The notes under the pieces are model-generated. The model saw only the letters and a program-made list of their open reading frames with translations. It searched no databases and was not told the origin of the DNA. From Pollenia angustigena (Eukaryota > Arthropoda > Insecta > Diptera > Polleniidae), in the NCBI GenBank assembly GCA_930367215.1, contig OV884059.1, positions 249,177,803 through 249,241,802 on the forward strand: 64,000 nucleotides of DNA. The letters run 5' to 3'. Each line of letters opens with the position of its first letter. The stretch's first letter is position 1. Position numbers and translations under genes: made by a program. Positions 1-11,400 of this stretch are shown here, piece by piece.

Positions 1-495
1 AAAGAAAATGAATACCCTTAAATATACATTTGAAGAGCTAGCTGCACTAGAATAGAAGGATGCCTAAACTCAAGACCCTTAAGCCCGTCAAGTGAAAACT
101 CGCAAGATCTTAACTCTTTAACTCCCGGACACTTTTTAATAGGTTCACCCATACTTACTCTAGTGGAACCTGATTGCAGTAATGATAATATTACTTTAGC
201 AAATCGATGGCAAAAGCTGAAAATTCAGCATCACAACTTCTGCAGACGATGGAAAGATGAGTACCTTAAAGAGTTGCATAAGAGATATAAATGGAAGAAC
301 CCTAAACGTCAAATTGAAGTTGATGATGTTGTTGTGATTAGACAAGACAACCTACCCCCTAATGAATGGCAACTTGGACGTGTTACACGTACTCACCCAG
401 GTTCAGATGAACGAATTCGTGTCGTTGAATTACGAACTTCGTCTGGAAACTTGACACGTCCTATAACAAAATTTGTTGTCTTACCCACTAACTGA
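1..495 (+). pseudogene. BEL/Pao retrotransposon integrase C-terminal end (DUF5641-like), partial
   Basis: This is the 3' end of a BEL/Pao pol gene; the rest lies upstream of the window. The frame reads a run typical of the end of BEL integrases (CLNSRPL, then LTPGHFLIG, then a basic region and a strand-rich tail with GRV and a final VVLP). This tail binds nucleic acid in the integrase and is DUF5641-like. The frame is open from about base 52, and a matching TFEELAAL stretch lies in another frame at 27-50, so there is a frameshift near base 50. An apparent GTG start at 163 is not a real start, because the protein clearly continues upstream. The stop is just before a roughly 280-base spacer and a gag/protease-like ORF on the same strand. 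The family call rests on remembered motifs. Confidence 0.8.
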
Positions 496-813
496 ATTTA
501 GTATATCGTCTAATCTACTAACACCTCTCTTTACTTACCCTACTCTAATCCTACTTAATTTACAAGTTAATTCATTAATACTTACCCTTAATAATAATAC
601 TAAGTACACGTACACTCATGCCTTCTCTACTCTCACACAAGTTTACTGCATAACGAAATGGTCATAGCTGTTTTTCAGTAGCTAATCAAATTTGTTTAAC
701 GTTGACTCTTTCTCTAAACCCACCTAAGCTGTGAATTTTACCTTATGTATTAAGCTTAGCTCATCTTAACAATCCCCTTGGTTGAATTTAGATCCTTATC
801 TTTCATACAGATC

Positions 814-1728
814 ATGGCACCCAGCAACAACCGTTCCCATCGTTCAAAATCTGGATCTAACAACCACCACGAATCTCGTCAACCATCCAGACATGTAGAA
901 CCCAAACGTCATTTTGGATGCGGAATCTTTCAAGCAAACCACCGACTAGCCGACTGCCATAAATTTAATGCCGTCAACCTTGAAGATAAATACAAAAAGG
1001 CAATAAAGTTGCATTACTGTATTAATTGTCTGGCGAGGAATCACTTGATTGCAAGGTGCCCTAGTAAAACACGCTGTCAAAAGTGTGGCGGTAAACACCA
1101 CTCTATTCTACATGGACCACACCGGATTCTAAAAAGCTTCCCAACCACGTCTTCGGCAAACCGATCGAACCCTAAACCACCGGTTCCCGCACCACGTCGA
1201 TCCCTTGCCTCGTCAACCAATACCTCAACGACAGTCGCTCCAATCGGCCTACCCACATCACTACACAAAGTAATAATACCCACCGCTCAAATAAATGCCA
1301 TGACCGAAGATGGTTATGTTTCATTGCGGGCAATTGTAAACCCAGGCCTTGTCGCGTCACGTATCGCGAAATTGGTTGTAGATAGACGCAAACTTGACAC
1401 CTTTCAACTGGATGGGAAAAAATACGTCAAACTGACCATCACCCCAAACATGTCATCCATTACAAGGTACGACATGTACCTTCTGGTGGCACGAGATCTT
1501 TCTAAGCTCCCGTACACAGCACCCATAAGGAGCAGCCTTAAAGAAAAGCTTGAAAATCTCGCCTTAGCAGATCCCAAATTTGATTCGAATGAACTCGTCG
1601 AGGTCGAACTTGGTGGTGATCTGTACAGCAACATTTTGAAGTCGAACATAATTCACGTTGATGGTGGATCATTGTTGGCCCAGGACTCAACTCTCGGATG
1701 GCTCATTATGGGCACTTATTCTGCCTAG
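814..1728 (+). CDS. BEL/Pao zinc-knuckle plus protease-like ORF, 3' of integrase
   Basis: An intact ORF of 304 codons from the first ATG (814); the frame is open to 778 but has no ATG there. Residues about 30-100 hold cysteine/histidine knuckles (CINC...H...C, then CQKCGGKHHSILH) as found between gag and protease in BEL/Pao polyproteins. The following 190 residues resemble the DUF1758 aspartic protease region, ending with a typical LLAQDSTLGWLIMG. The expected catalytic Asp at the start of that domain appears as Asn (IVNPG), so it is probably inactive. It lacks the gag N-terminus and reverse transcriptase, and it lies downstream of integrase, where an env gene would sit. A pyrimidine-rich tract ending in CAG (at 810) just before the ATG looks like a splice acceptor. 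It could be a rearranged relic, or an extra ORF kept by this family. Confidence 0.65.
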   Translation: MAPSNNRSHRSKSGSNNHHESRQPSRHVEPKRHFGCGIFQANHRLADCHKFNAVNLEDKYKKAIKLHYCINCLARNHLIARCPSKTRCQKCGGKHHSILHGPHRILKSFPTTSSANRSNPKPPVPAPRRSLASSTNTSTTVAPIGLPTSLHKVIIPTAQINAMTEDGYVSLRAIVNPGLVASRIAKLVVDRRKLDTFQLDGKKYVKLTITPNMSSITRYDMYLLVARDLSKLPYTAPIRSSLKEKLENLALADPKFDSNELVEVELGGDLYSNILKSNIIHVDGGSLLAQDSTLGWLIMGTYSA

Positions 1729-1757
1729 ACTTCTTCCAGGCCTCTAGGCGGGGAGGA

Positions 1758-2369
1758 TGTTCACATCCGTGAACAAAATGCTATAACCCTAGCCCTGGCG
1801 ATATCTTCAACGCCCCCACTAACAGCAGCTTGTTCAACTGCAGCTGCAAAGTTAAAAACAAGACTCTAGTTTCAATTACCGAGGAGAAAACCGTGTGATC
1901 GTGTGAGCTTTTTTAAAAGTGAAGATTAAGTAAAGGAAGGACAGTGAAATTTTGTTAATATATAAATAAATGAATAATAAATAAACTAAATTAAATTAAA
2001 GAGAAGAAATAAGTCTCATAAATTAAAGGTGTTTAATTTACCACTTAACACCTAAAACATTGTGTAAAAATCCTAAGCTTAAAAAGTGATTAATTACCTT
2101 TTGTTTATGTACCCTTTGCTGCTTAAACATATCTGCCTTTTACACTATGTGCTAAATAATACTAAAAAACTTAAAATACTTACACTAAATTTACCATTGC
2201 TTATTAAAAACCTGAAACTTACCTAAACCTTATTGAAATTAAATATAACCTTAACCTAAAACATTTATATGCACTTATATTTATATACCTATGAGTCGAA
2301 TGAAGAAAGTTCAATAAACACATAAATTTATGTTGTTGTTGAAATATATACCGAAGTATTTAATTTACA
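1758..2369 (+). repeat. BEL/roo-like 3' LTR (tentative borders)
   Basis: A purine-rich tract (GGCGGGGAGGA) 30 bases after the gag/protease-like ORF leads into TGTTCACATCC, which resembles the LTR start of roo-like BEL elements. An AATAAA lies near 2,312. The proposed end, TTTACA at 2,369, is a guess: the partner LTR is outside the window and the border cannot be compared. Confidence 0.5.
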
Positions 2370-3980
2370 CGGTTCCCGCCAGTAAGTAATTGCTATCCCT
2401 TTCTAACTCGTCAAAACACCCTTGTTATCACTTCGGTAGACACGGAGCAAGATCGTACTAACACCATAGTAGATCTTACCCTGTTTCTCCCTCAGTGGTT
2501 CCAAGGATTGCTGGTTTATCACCACAATCGCCGTCCTTGATGACCCTTCAATAGCTGAAACCTTCACTACCTTCCAATCATGTGTGGGTAGTTGGGGATT
2601 ACAGCACTGAATGATCTTCAAGATCTCCTCAGGTTTCGATGGTTCGGCGGGAATGGTTGCAATCGACCTAGGCCTACGCGGTATCTCGCTCACCAACACC
2701 ACATCGAGCCTTGCACCTTCCCAAACCTCTCCTATTGATTGGATGGCAAGCTTCAGTAACGACGCTGAGCGCTCATCTACACAAGCCATCAACTTCACAT
2801 GGCCTTGATACCAGCCAGCATCATCACATTGAGGGGGAGGACCTGGATTCTCCTTGAGGATCGTCCAGAACACGCCCATCAATTTTTGTTTAACCAGATC
2901 CCACTTGGTATGGGAAATGGCACCGTTTTCAGCACCTCTGTCAATGACAGCCCATCGGCTGTTCATCGGCTACGGTGCTAATTTAGGACGCTTAGTCCCT
3001 GGTTGCTGTTTTACGGCTGATGCTTCTTCCTCAGAACGTTGCCGTTTAGGCATTGTCACCTTTCCAGTGACAGGAGGTGAAACTCTTTGCAGCCCAGCTA
3101 TGTGGGCCTTAGCCCATTTCTATTTAGCTTTCTGCTCATTGGAAAGCTCTTCAGCTTTTTTGGAGCCAAGAACTTCAATGAAGCGCAAGGCGGCGCGCCT
3201 TGTATTTGATGCCCTCTTGGTAGGGTTTTTATGCCTTGGGGACTTTTTACGGTCGCCGTGTTTGGCGGGGGAGGTGCAGATTTGGGATATGATGTTCTCA
3301 TCACCATCCCTCCTTGCACAATGGGCACATGGGAAGCTGCATTGTTGGACGACTTTGTCATTCCCAACTTGGCAGCACCCGAAGCAGGGGTTTTTTCCGT
3401 TCCACCGACGGAAAGGGCTTGTGCGGCTTTGGAGGTACTTGGAGAGAAATTCAGGGGTACCTCGCCGCCGTTTTTGGAGCAGGTGCCTTCCGGTCGAGCT
3501 GCCTTACCACTTCCGATCAGCCTAGGCTGATCTTCCATGGTGGCCTGGACTGTTGCAGTCCCTGGCTTTGTCGTCTTACCGTCAATCATTGTCCTTATTC
3601 TCGCCTGTTCGTCATCAGTTGCAGTTATTTGTTTTCGTTTTTGTTGTTGTTGTTTGTTTTTTGGAGTATTCATCTTGCTTGTTGGTCCCACGAGTGTAGG
3701 GGAATTGAAAAGGTCCGCCACGTCATAGCCCCCATTAACGTGGTAAGGGCGTAGTCTATTTGCTGAGGTGCCCAGGTATCAGCAAAGCTCCGTGATAATA
3801 CAGTCGGACACCCCTGACTGCAAACCAACCGATAGGCACGGGTAGCATGACACCCCGGTTTAGGGGATGGATAACCTTTAGTTGCCAAGGCCTTTAAGTT
3901 CACTGCCTTCACCTCGGGAGTCACCAGTTGCTGGCAAAATACCCGGGCCAAGATACGAACCACAGCCAGGGCTTAAGCCA
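2370..3980 (-). mobile_element. 5' fragment of an LOA/I-like non-LTR retrotransposon
   Basis: The segment contains a 5' leader (about 3,722-3,980 in minus orientation) and a broken ORF1, then stops next to the BEL LTR. No ORF2 remains. Its GC content is visibly higher than the AT-rich DNA on its right. The related, fuller element at 11,401-16,320 shows the expected order. Confidence 0.6.
2403..3721 (-). pseudogene. Non-LTR retrotransposon ORF1 (DUF4780-like), frameshifted
   Basis: ORF1 proteins of this group bind element RNA. The N-terminal part (3,098-3,721) is a low-complexity Lys/Gln/Pro-rich region starting MADLFNSPTLVGPTSK. The C-terminal part (2,403-2,966) has the pattern of DUF4780: a Trp-rich start, GAxLDVVLVSEIP, I..CNPQL.THDW and a final SLEPL. 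The two parts are in different frames: a frameshift near 3,097 and an in-frame TAG near 2,970 separate them. The intervening segment still reads as protein (MPKRQRSEEEAS). It is a relic related in layout to ORF1 at 14,229-15,830. Confidence 0.65.
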
Positions 3981-3999
3981 CCACATCGCTTCAAGATTG

Positions 4000-5391
4000 T
4001 TATCCATAAATAGTGTTGGAAATAAAATAAAGTATACTGATTGGTTTAAAATCTTCTAAATTATAATGATATGACTTCTTTTTTATTGGCACTATACGTG
4101 ATATTTTCCATAAATCAGGAAACTGAGAGGTAGTGATTATTGTGTTAAAAATAAAAAGTAAATAGTGCGCAATATAGGGGAAAATTTTTTTTATAAATAT
4201 AATAGGTAGCTCGTCAGGACCAATGGCACTAGATTTTATTTGAAACATAGAACTTAAAAGCTCTTCTCTGAGTATACACCTGAAGGTAAACCCAGAATTA
4301 GAAAAATTTGAAAAATCCATAGGAACATCATTGCTAACCGTCTACGACGTAGTGAAATAATCATTAAAAGTTTCCGGATCATATTGGCGAAATGGATTTT
4401 CCATCGTATTACCACGTTTGTTATTAATTATTTGCCACATTTTCTTACTATTACATCTATCAAAAACATCAGTCCAATATCTCTTCTTGTACTTTCTCAA
4501 AATATTCTTAACCCTGTTACGATATTTACAATAGGTTTTCCAGGTGGTCTCACATGTGTTTTCCTTATACGCTCTAAAAGCAAAATCTCTCATCTCGGGA
4601 ATATTACAAAATTAAGCATCGTATTGTGCTCGTCTTTTTTTCACAGGAAGAGTATCGTGTATTTTGTATAGAAGCTGATAAAAGGTTGATAATTGATGGT
4701 TGACATTATTGGTGTCAAAGATTTCATCCCAGTAATAAGAACCCATGATTTCATTGACTACGTTAAAATTCAAAGCTTCATAGTTCTTATATTCTATCGT
4801 ATGACTTCTAATTACTACCGGATTGTCAACACAAACATAAAAAAACGCATGATGCGCGAGAGCAGGAGCCAGGAACTGACCAGCTGCCCTAATTAAATTA
4901 AGGTCATTAATTAATGTATAGTCTATTAACGATGTTGAGGAATGTTGGGTATCAAAATGAGTAGCCATTGAGTTGTGATAATAAAATAGGTTAGTATCAT
5001 TACATAGACGCCTAAGATGTTCAGCTCCCCGACAACTAAACATGTTGTTGTTAAAGTCTCCAACAATCACGATATTTTCATAACGACAACTTAAATCTCC
5101 CAAAATTACGTTTTATTGAAAAATGTTTTCCCTTGGAGAGTATATTACACCTACTAACGTCTTGCCATTAACATAGTCAACATCAATAAATAAACCCTCA
5201 AATGTTTAAGGATCAGATATAGTTTTAATTATCCTAGTCGAAATACCCTCACGTACATAAAACGCTACTCCCCCTCCTCTCATGTTGTCATCTCGGTCAT
5301 TTCTAATTATATAATAATTAGGAATAGCAACAGAACCATCAGATATTCCACTCTTTAACCATGTTTCAGATACCGCGAATAAATCAATTAG
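4000..5391 (-). pseudogene. Jockey/CR1-like non-LTR ORF2, copy 1 (endonuclease to RT start)
   Basis: Reads on minus from endonuclease to the beginning of reverse transcriptase. 4,612-5,103 carries the C-terminal endonuclease part (IVIVGDFN, then LIDYTLI). 4,342-4,593 is the linker (TWKTYCKYRNRVKNILR). 4,000-4,320 begins the RT (SSAIGPDELP, then ISRIVPIKK). In-frame stops separate them near 4,610 and 4,336, and another lies near 5,114. The 5' end of this copy continues beyond a solo LTR at 6,009-6,068. The RT palm with the catalytic YxDD is absent. Both of the first two stops recur in copy 2, so the shared ancestor was already dead. Confidence 0.7.
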
Positions 5392-5667
5392 TGTTACGAA
5401 AGTAACTTTAGTTAGTTGTAATTATTGTTTTAGAATTAGTTGTTATTATTATTTATCTTGTATGGATAAGTTATTAAGTATTTGTTAGTTATTTTATTAG
5501 TTTATTAGTTATTAAAAATTGTTATAATTTAGTACACTTCAATCCCAATGTGCAGAAAGAACTAGAAATTACCGTTAAAAAAGCTTTAGTATAAGTGGTG
5601 AAATTATGTAAACATAAGTGCCGCCACCAATCATAATTGACTATAGAGTGGTGAATAAGTAAAGCCT

Positions 5668-5700
5668 CGAACCTTCGAGAAACATTTCGAATGTTCTAGA
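5668..5700 (+). promoter_or_regulatory. Heat-shock element cluster in the Gypsy LTR
   Basis: Inverted nGAAn pentamers in 5-base register: cGAAc, cTTCg, aGAAa, one poor unit, cGAAt, gTTCt, then aGA. Five of about seven are perfect. The cluster sits just upstream of the LTR TATA box and is preserved in the second LTR near 27,174-27,210, on minus. HSF binding is inferred from the motif. Confidence 0.7.
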
Positions 5701-5713
5701 TGGTTGAATTACA

Positions 5714-5722
5714 GTATAAATA
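5714..5722 (+). promoter_or_regulatory. TATA box of the Gypsy LTR
   Basis: GTATAAATA lies about 14 bases after the heat-shock cluster, a normal spacing for an insect promoter, and it is conserved in the other copy of this LTR. Confidence 0.6.
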
Positions 5723-6008
5723 CTTGCGGCGGCTAGAATCAAAAAACAGTATTAGTTCAGACTTTGTTAAGTTAAGAGCGCATCACGCGGAGAAAACTAT
5801 AAGCGTTTGAAGTGTGTTGATTACAATAGTGACTTGTTAATAAAAGCTATAAATTACGGTTGTTAAAGTGACTAAGTTCTTAATAAATAAGTGTTATACA
5901 TTAAAGTGTTGTGTTTATTTGTTTTATTTGGATTGCAATAAAAGAACTCGAAACGGTTTATTATAAAGGAAATAAACCAAAACGTTATTGAAAGGCAGTA
6001 ACGTAACA

Positions 6009-6068
6009 ATATGTTTAAATTCGTCGAATTTAGAAGTTTTTAACGATGGTTTAAGACTTGTTATGTTA
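6009..6068 (-). pseudogene. 5' tip of non-LTR ORF2 copy 1, beyond the solo LTR
   Basis: This short stretch matches the start of the endonuclease in copy 2 (6,945-7,015), so it is the remainder of copy 1 cut off by the solo LTR. It joins directly to copy 2 at about 6,069 within the AATTTGAAAAATC stretch that also lies near 4,306. Confidence 0.7.
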
Positions 6069-7040
6069 ACATGTCCAAAATTTGAAAAATCAATAGGAAC
6101 ATCATTGCTAACCGTCTACGACGTAGTGAAATAATCATTAAAAGTTTCCGGATCATATTGGTGAAATGGATTTTCCATCGTATTACCACGTTTATTATTA
6201 ATTATTTGCCACATTTTCTTACTATTACATCTATCAAAAACATCAGTCCAATATCTCATCTTGTACTTTCTCAAAATATTCTTAACCCTGTTACCATATT
6301 TACAATATGTTTTCCAGGTGGTCTCACATGTGTTTTCCTTATACGCCCTAAAAGCATAATCTCTCATCTCGAGAATATTACAAAATTAAGCATCGTATGA
6401 CCCTATGCTCCTTATAGGAACCACGGGAACTAATATATATATATATATATAAGCATCGTATTGTTTTCGTCTTTTTTTCACAGGAAGAGTATCGTGTATT
6501 TTGTATAGAAGCTGATAAAAGGTTGATAATTGATGGTTGACATTATTGGTGTCAAAGATTTCATCCCAGTAATAAGAACCCATGATTTCATTGACTGCGT
6601 TAAAATTCAAAGCTTCATAGTTCTTGTATTCTATCGTAAGACTTCTAATTACTACCGGATTGTCAACACAAACATAAAAAAACGCATGATGCGCGAGATC
6701 AGGAGCCAGGAACATAGTCCACCTCAATAAATAAACCCTCAAATGTTTAAGGATCAGATATAGTTTTAATTATCCTAGTCAAAATACCCTCACGTACATA
6801 AAACGCTACTCCCCCTCCTCTCATGTTGTCATCTCGGTCATTTCTAATTATGTAATAATTAGGAATAGCAACAGAACCATCACATATTCCACTCCTTAAC
6901 CATGTTTCAGATACCGCGAATAAAACAATTTGTGAGCCGTCTATAATATGTTTAAATTCGTCGAATTTAGAAGTTATTAACGATGGTTTAAGACTTGTTA
7001 TGTTAACATGTCCAATTTTCAAGAAAGCACTATAGTTTTT
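6069..7040 (-). pseudogene. Jockey/CR1-like non-LTR ORF2, copy 2
   Basis: A second copy of the 4,306-5,391 segment, plus the endonuclease start (FLKIGHVNITSLKPS and then ETWLRSG, with the catalytic Glu, then RDDNMRGGGVAFYVREG). The listed start at 7,022 is TTG; the frame is open further to about 7,040, so the real start is upstream and lost. It has the same two in-frame stops as copy 1. It lacks about 270 bases of the endonuclease (those at about 4,897-5,170 in copy 1) and carries a 50-60 base insertion with a (TA)n run near 6,400-6,455. The reading frame is not functional. Confidence 0.7.
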
Positions 7041-8940
7041 CCCTTAACCAGTAGTTATTATTAACAATAGGACCTAAGTTTTCCAACAATGGATGATTTT
7101 CATTATTCATTAGAGTATAATTAAATAAAAATAACAATAATAATGACTATTATAGAATTAGAACTACAATTAATACAAATGAAATTTTGCATGACCTAAA
7201 AATGCATCATTTACAAAACAATAGATATATTAGTTAGTTTTAACAATCTGTTAATAGTCCCAAGTATATTTAAAACTATGAGCTATCATAGCTTCAAATA
7301 TAACTATTTTCATCGGTGATTACTATTCATATAGTTATATGCATAAATTTCAATACAATATGTCTAAAAAGATTTCATAGAAAGCAAAGCAAAGTTAGTT
7401 AAATCAATATTTGCAATTTTATAAACAGTTTCCAAAATTAATATGCAAAGAAGATATGCAAACAATTGACTCTTGATTTCCAATACTTGATAAATAAAAA
7501 TATCAATCTATTACACTTTTGGAAAAATAAATATCAAATTAAAAATTTTGGCTCAAGAATAATTTTCCCAAAATCGTGCCTTTTGGTTAAACAAAAATTT
7601 GTTTTGCCACATTCATCAGCTAATGTGAAACCAATATCAAGTTTATATGTATACATAAACAGGGAAACCAAAAATATGCAATGGCATGTTTTTCCTTGTG
7701 CGACCAATGAAGGCATAAACAATATACATATTTATCCGTTTTAGAACTTTTTATGTATTTTGGCATCGATTTGTTAGTGCATATTTTATCCTTTGCAGCA
7801 TTTTTTGCATTATTCAGTTTAAAGAGCCTTTTTGCAGCATATTTTAGGTTTATAGCGCATATTTTGCTTTTTTAAGGCATATTTTGATACACTTTAATTT
7901 TTAGATGCCTACAATAGCTTTCGCAGCAATAAAATTATTTTTTTTTTCGAAAATCTGTTACTTAAATTTCGACATCTACATTTAATTTTTATTCTAAAAT
8001 TGTAAGACAAAGCAGGTTGTCATTAAAGATAAATGTTATGCGACTTGTAGCTAGACCAATCTTTAAGTATTCCGATCGACTCAGAATCACTTTTTAAAGT
8101 GATCTAACGATGTCCATCCGTCCGTCTGGCGGGTTGTATGTCCATGCTAGCCTTGTGCGCAAAGTACAAGTTCCAATTTTGTATATAATTTGATCAAATA
8201 TGGACGATGTTTAATTTCACATCCAAATTAGACTCTTTGTGTCCGTAAGCTATCTAATTATGATGTTATTTAAATTAAATTCGTCCCAAAATTTTTTACT
8301 GCAAATTAAATTATTTTCGAATCGGTTCACATTTGCTCAAAGCTCTCATCCTTAAATAGCTTTAACTTCTTTTTAAACGTTAACATTTGTTAACAATTTA
8401 GCGACCGTACCCAAAAGCCCTTTAAGACAAAAACCCATATGGGCAAATCCCAGAAACAGTCCACCAACCAAAAATTTTTCAAATGAATTTTTTTTAATGG
8501 AATATAAGACTAGATGTATAATTTCATTTTTATTTTAAAAAATACATATGTATTTAAATGATCATTAATGAAATAATTTTTACCAAATCCTACCCCACTG
8601 CTGATTTCTTAATGTTAAACGTGAATTTAGCATTATTGTAGGTGATTTTTGTGCTTAAAATAGCACTTACAGCAGACTTATCAAAATATAAATTTCGTTA
8701 AAAAAAAGTTGATATTCATTAGTTAAGAAATTAGTTTAAGAAATGCAATTCATAAAAATATAATTTGTTTTGTAAAAATAAATAAAATATAATAATAAAA
8801 TACTTGCTAAGAAATTATGATATATGCCATTCTATTAACGTCACTAAATCTATCTATATATATACAAAAGAGTTGCGTGAGTGACCGACTCATTCATCAT
8901 TGCCCAGCCCAAACCTAGAAACTTGAAATTTGTACTAGCG
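7041..8940. other. AT-rich intergenic DNA with mini-me-like debris
   Basis: No convincing gene. Near 7,770-7,880 there are repeated GCATATTTT motifs. At about 8,099-8,135 a GTCC/GTCT-type microsatellite (GATGTCCATCCGTCCGTCT) resembles the (GTCY)n core of fly DINE/mini-me elements. Starting at about 8,865 is a motif with TTGCGTGAGTGACCGACTC that begins the repeat region to the right. The 92-codon ORF at 7,466-7,744 has no recognisable content. Confidence 0.4.
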
Positions 8941-9610
8941 ATCCACTTAGAGGAGATTTTTCGAAATTCGAATGTTTAGGGGGTAAAAACCGGAAAATTC
9001 GGTAAAAAATGCAAAATAAAAATAAAACTTTTCGTTTTTCTGCAGAAAAATAAGCGGACAGGTGGGTGGCACTTTTTTGAAATTCAGCTCTTTTAGGGAG
9101 TAAACGGGTAAAATCTGAATTTTAGTACTTTTTTTGCCATCTTTTGAACCAATTAATATCAAGAAATTATTTTTGGATTTTCTTGTTTTAAGAAACGAAA
9201 TGGATTACTTTAGAATATAAACTTCTTTCCGTGTCACTTTCAGTTACCTAAAACCCAAATGGTCACTCCTCAAATCGATCCACTTAGAGGAGATTTTTCG
9301 AAATTCGAATGTTTAGGGGGTAAGAACCGGTAAATTCGGTCAAAAATGCAAAATAAAGATAAAACTTTTCGTTTTTCTTCAGAAAAATAAGCGGACAGGT
9401 GGGTGGCACTTTTTTGAAATTCGGCTCTTTTAGGGAGTAAACGGGTAAAATCTGAATATTAGTACTTTTTTGCCATCTTTTGAACCAATTAATATCAAGA
9501 AATTATTTTTGGATTTTCTTGTTTTAAGAAACGAAATGGATTACTTTAGAATATAAACTTCTTTCCGTGTCACTTTCAGTTACCTAAAACCCAAATGGCC
9601 CTAACTAACC
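8941..9610. repeat. Two-copy tandem duplication, period 337
   Basis: The unit beginning ATCCACTTAGAGGAG at 8,941 recurs at 9,278 (offset 337) and both units run to ACCTAAAACCCAAATGG. Differences are few, so the duplication is fairly young. The unit is unidentified; the minus ORF inside it (8,947-9,162) shows no family features. Confidence 0.85.
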
Positions 9611-10132
9611 AAAAATTAAAAATCGACTTTATCATTGATTCTGAAATGTCTACAATGTCTACTTTTAAATAAATTCAATTAAGTCTTTCAACATTAGGTA
9701 TGATCCCGTTCTCACCGTTGGGAGCTCGCGGGATCGCTTCTTACCGAAAACTGTTCCCGTAATCAAAGTTTGCTAAAGTGGTAGAGCTTTTAAGAGACAA
9801 CTATTCTTTTTCTTGCACGAAGTAGCTCGAACTTTTTCTTTGTGCAATTCGAAAAAATTGGTAAACAGTCAGCTGTGTCAAAAAAAAAAAAAAAATAAAA
9901 AACTGCAAGCAAGTTAACCAAAATAATCAATATGTATAAGAAATATTTATAAAATAAACAAAAAAAAAAAAAAAAAATGTTGGAAAATGTAAGTAAATGC
10001 TTGAATTTTAATTTAAAGCACTTTAATGTGTCATTTATGTATTTTTTAAATTTAATTTAAACCTATATTGATATTCTTTTGGATAAGAAATTTGGTTTTT
10101 ATTGTTCCCGTAGTCTTGTACATGTTTGTCTA
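9611..10132. other. AT-rich spacer with homopolymer runs
   Basis: Contains two A-runs (about 9,880-9,895 and 9,962-9,977) and no gene-like reading frame. Nothing else recognised. Confidence 0.4.
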
Positions 10133-10134
10133 TA

Positions 10135-10262
10135 AGGGCCATTATTACAACTTGAAGTAAGCTAAAGTTAAGATTAAATTGACAGATAATAATGTGTTAT
10201 CTGTCAAAAAGCGTGTGTTAACTGTCGGATAACAGCTAACGCCAAGTTATAATAATGGCCCT
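10135..10262. mobile_element. Short MITE, TIR AGGGCCATTATTA, TA duplication
   Basis: 128 bases with inverted ends: AGGGCCATTATTACAACTTG on the left and its near complement on the right (one mismatch). TA flanks both ends (10,133-10,134 and 10,263-10,264), as expected for a Tc1/mariner-type element. There is no coding capacity, and the inner part is also palindromic (TGACAGATAA/TTATCTGTCA). Confidence 0.7.
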
Positions 10263-10264
10263 TA

Positions 10265-11400
10265 GTGAGATCCGATCACACTATTTAAATGATAACTTAG
10301 AAAAACATATACATAGGTACATATTTGTGTCGCAAACTTTTCAAACCACAAACAGTTCTGGAAATATATTTTAAAGCTATTAAAGGGGAAACAATTTTTT
10401 AAACTGTTTTGAACAATAAAATATCATTAAAAAAACGTTTTTTTCATTCAGCATTTATTTTATATGTATATTATTACAAAATGACGAAAAACCCCTACAT
10501 TTTAGAGATTATGAAAAAATCTGTCCGATTTTCCTTACGCTTCTATTTTAGCACCAAAAATACCTACATGTAGGGATTTTCCCCTACTTCTGGCAATATT
10601 GTGATAACCATCTACAAATTCTAAAAAATAAATGTAAAGAAAATACAAAAGCCTAAAAAAAATTAAAAAAAAAACAATTTGACGTCTATGAAGTCACGGG
10701 TAACAGGCCAACAAATTTACAATTTTTTTATAATGCGCTTCTTACTATAGCTGCGTTCAATTACACCAAAATTTGTACAAATTCGTACAAATTTGTACTG
10801 GATTTTACTGAATTGCGTTCGCGTACACAAATTTTCATATTACTCACCTACTGGATTTTACTGGAAAAGTAAACGAACGCACATTATAAAACCAACGTCT
10901 GTAGAAAGCGAGAGCACGTTTTCGGTAGCAGGCAATACACATATCAACAAGGATTAGAAAGAGAGTCTCTGATGATCTTTTAAATGCTTTATTAATACTA
11001 AAAAAATTTTGGTTTAAAGGAAATTAATTTTACCACGTTGCTATTAATAATAACTACTAAATATTAATAAGTTTTAATAATTCGTGGTCTCCCAAAAAAA
11101 AAAAAATTAATAGTATGTGCATACATATATAATATGCATGTACATATGAATGTAACAATTTATTTGGTTTTCTGTGGAAATAATTATGCTAATTTTTTTT
11201 GACTGTTGTATAAATGTATATTATTTGAGAAAAGTAAAATCTTTTGTCTCAATTAATAAAATCATTATTTTATACAAAGAATCCCGGGATTCCCGGGAAT
11301 AAGATTTTTTTTGTTTCGTTTCCCGGGAATGGAAAAAGTCCGGAAATTAGAAACCCTAGGCCCTATATACAAAAGATTATATGGTAAAAGCTAAAAGGCC
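10265..11400. other. AT-rich non-coding DNA
   Basis: No gene. Small local motifs include a possible inverted pair around GCGTTCAATTACAC (about 10,750) and GTAAACGAACGC (about 10,869), and three CCCGGGAAT-type words near 11,283-11,330. Confidence 0.4.

Larger units (their letters stand above)
5392..6008 (+). repeat. Solo Gypsy LTR, TGTTACG...CGTAACA
   Basis: A 617-base LTR with TG...CA ends and short inverted tips (TGTTACG/CGTAACA). It matches, in reverse, the LTR of the Gypsy element at 26,865-27,483 (619 bases). It includes a heat-shock-element cluster, a TATA box and late poly(A) signals (AATAAA). It splits copy 1 of the non-LTR ORF2. The flanking five bases do not match (ATTAG versus ATATG), and about 15 target bases present in copy 2 are missing, so it may have arisen by unequal LTR recombination or lost target DNA. 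Confidence 0.85.

Noticed and set aside
3670..3963. 97-codon minus ORF
   Set aside because: Lies in the 5' leader of the non-LTR element; no family features.
7466..7744. 92-codon plus ORF
   Set aside because: No domain, AT-rich context, and no promoter or splice features that stand out.
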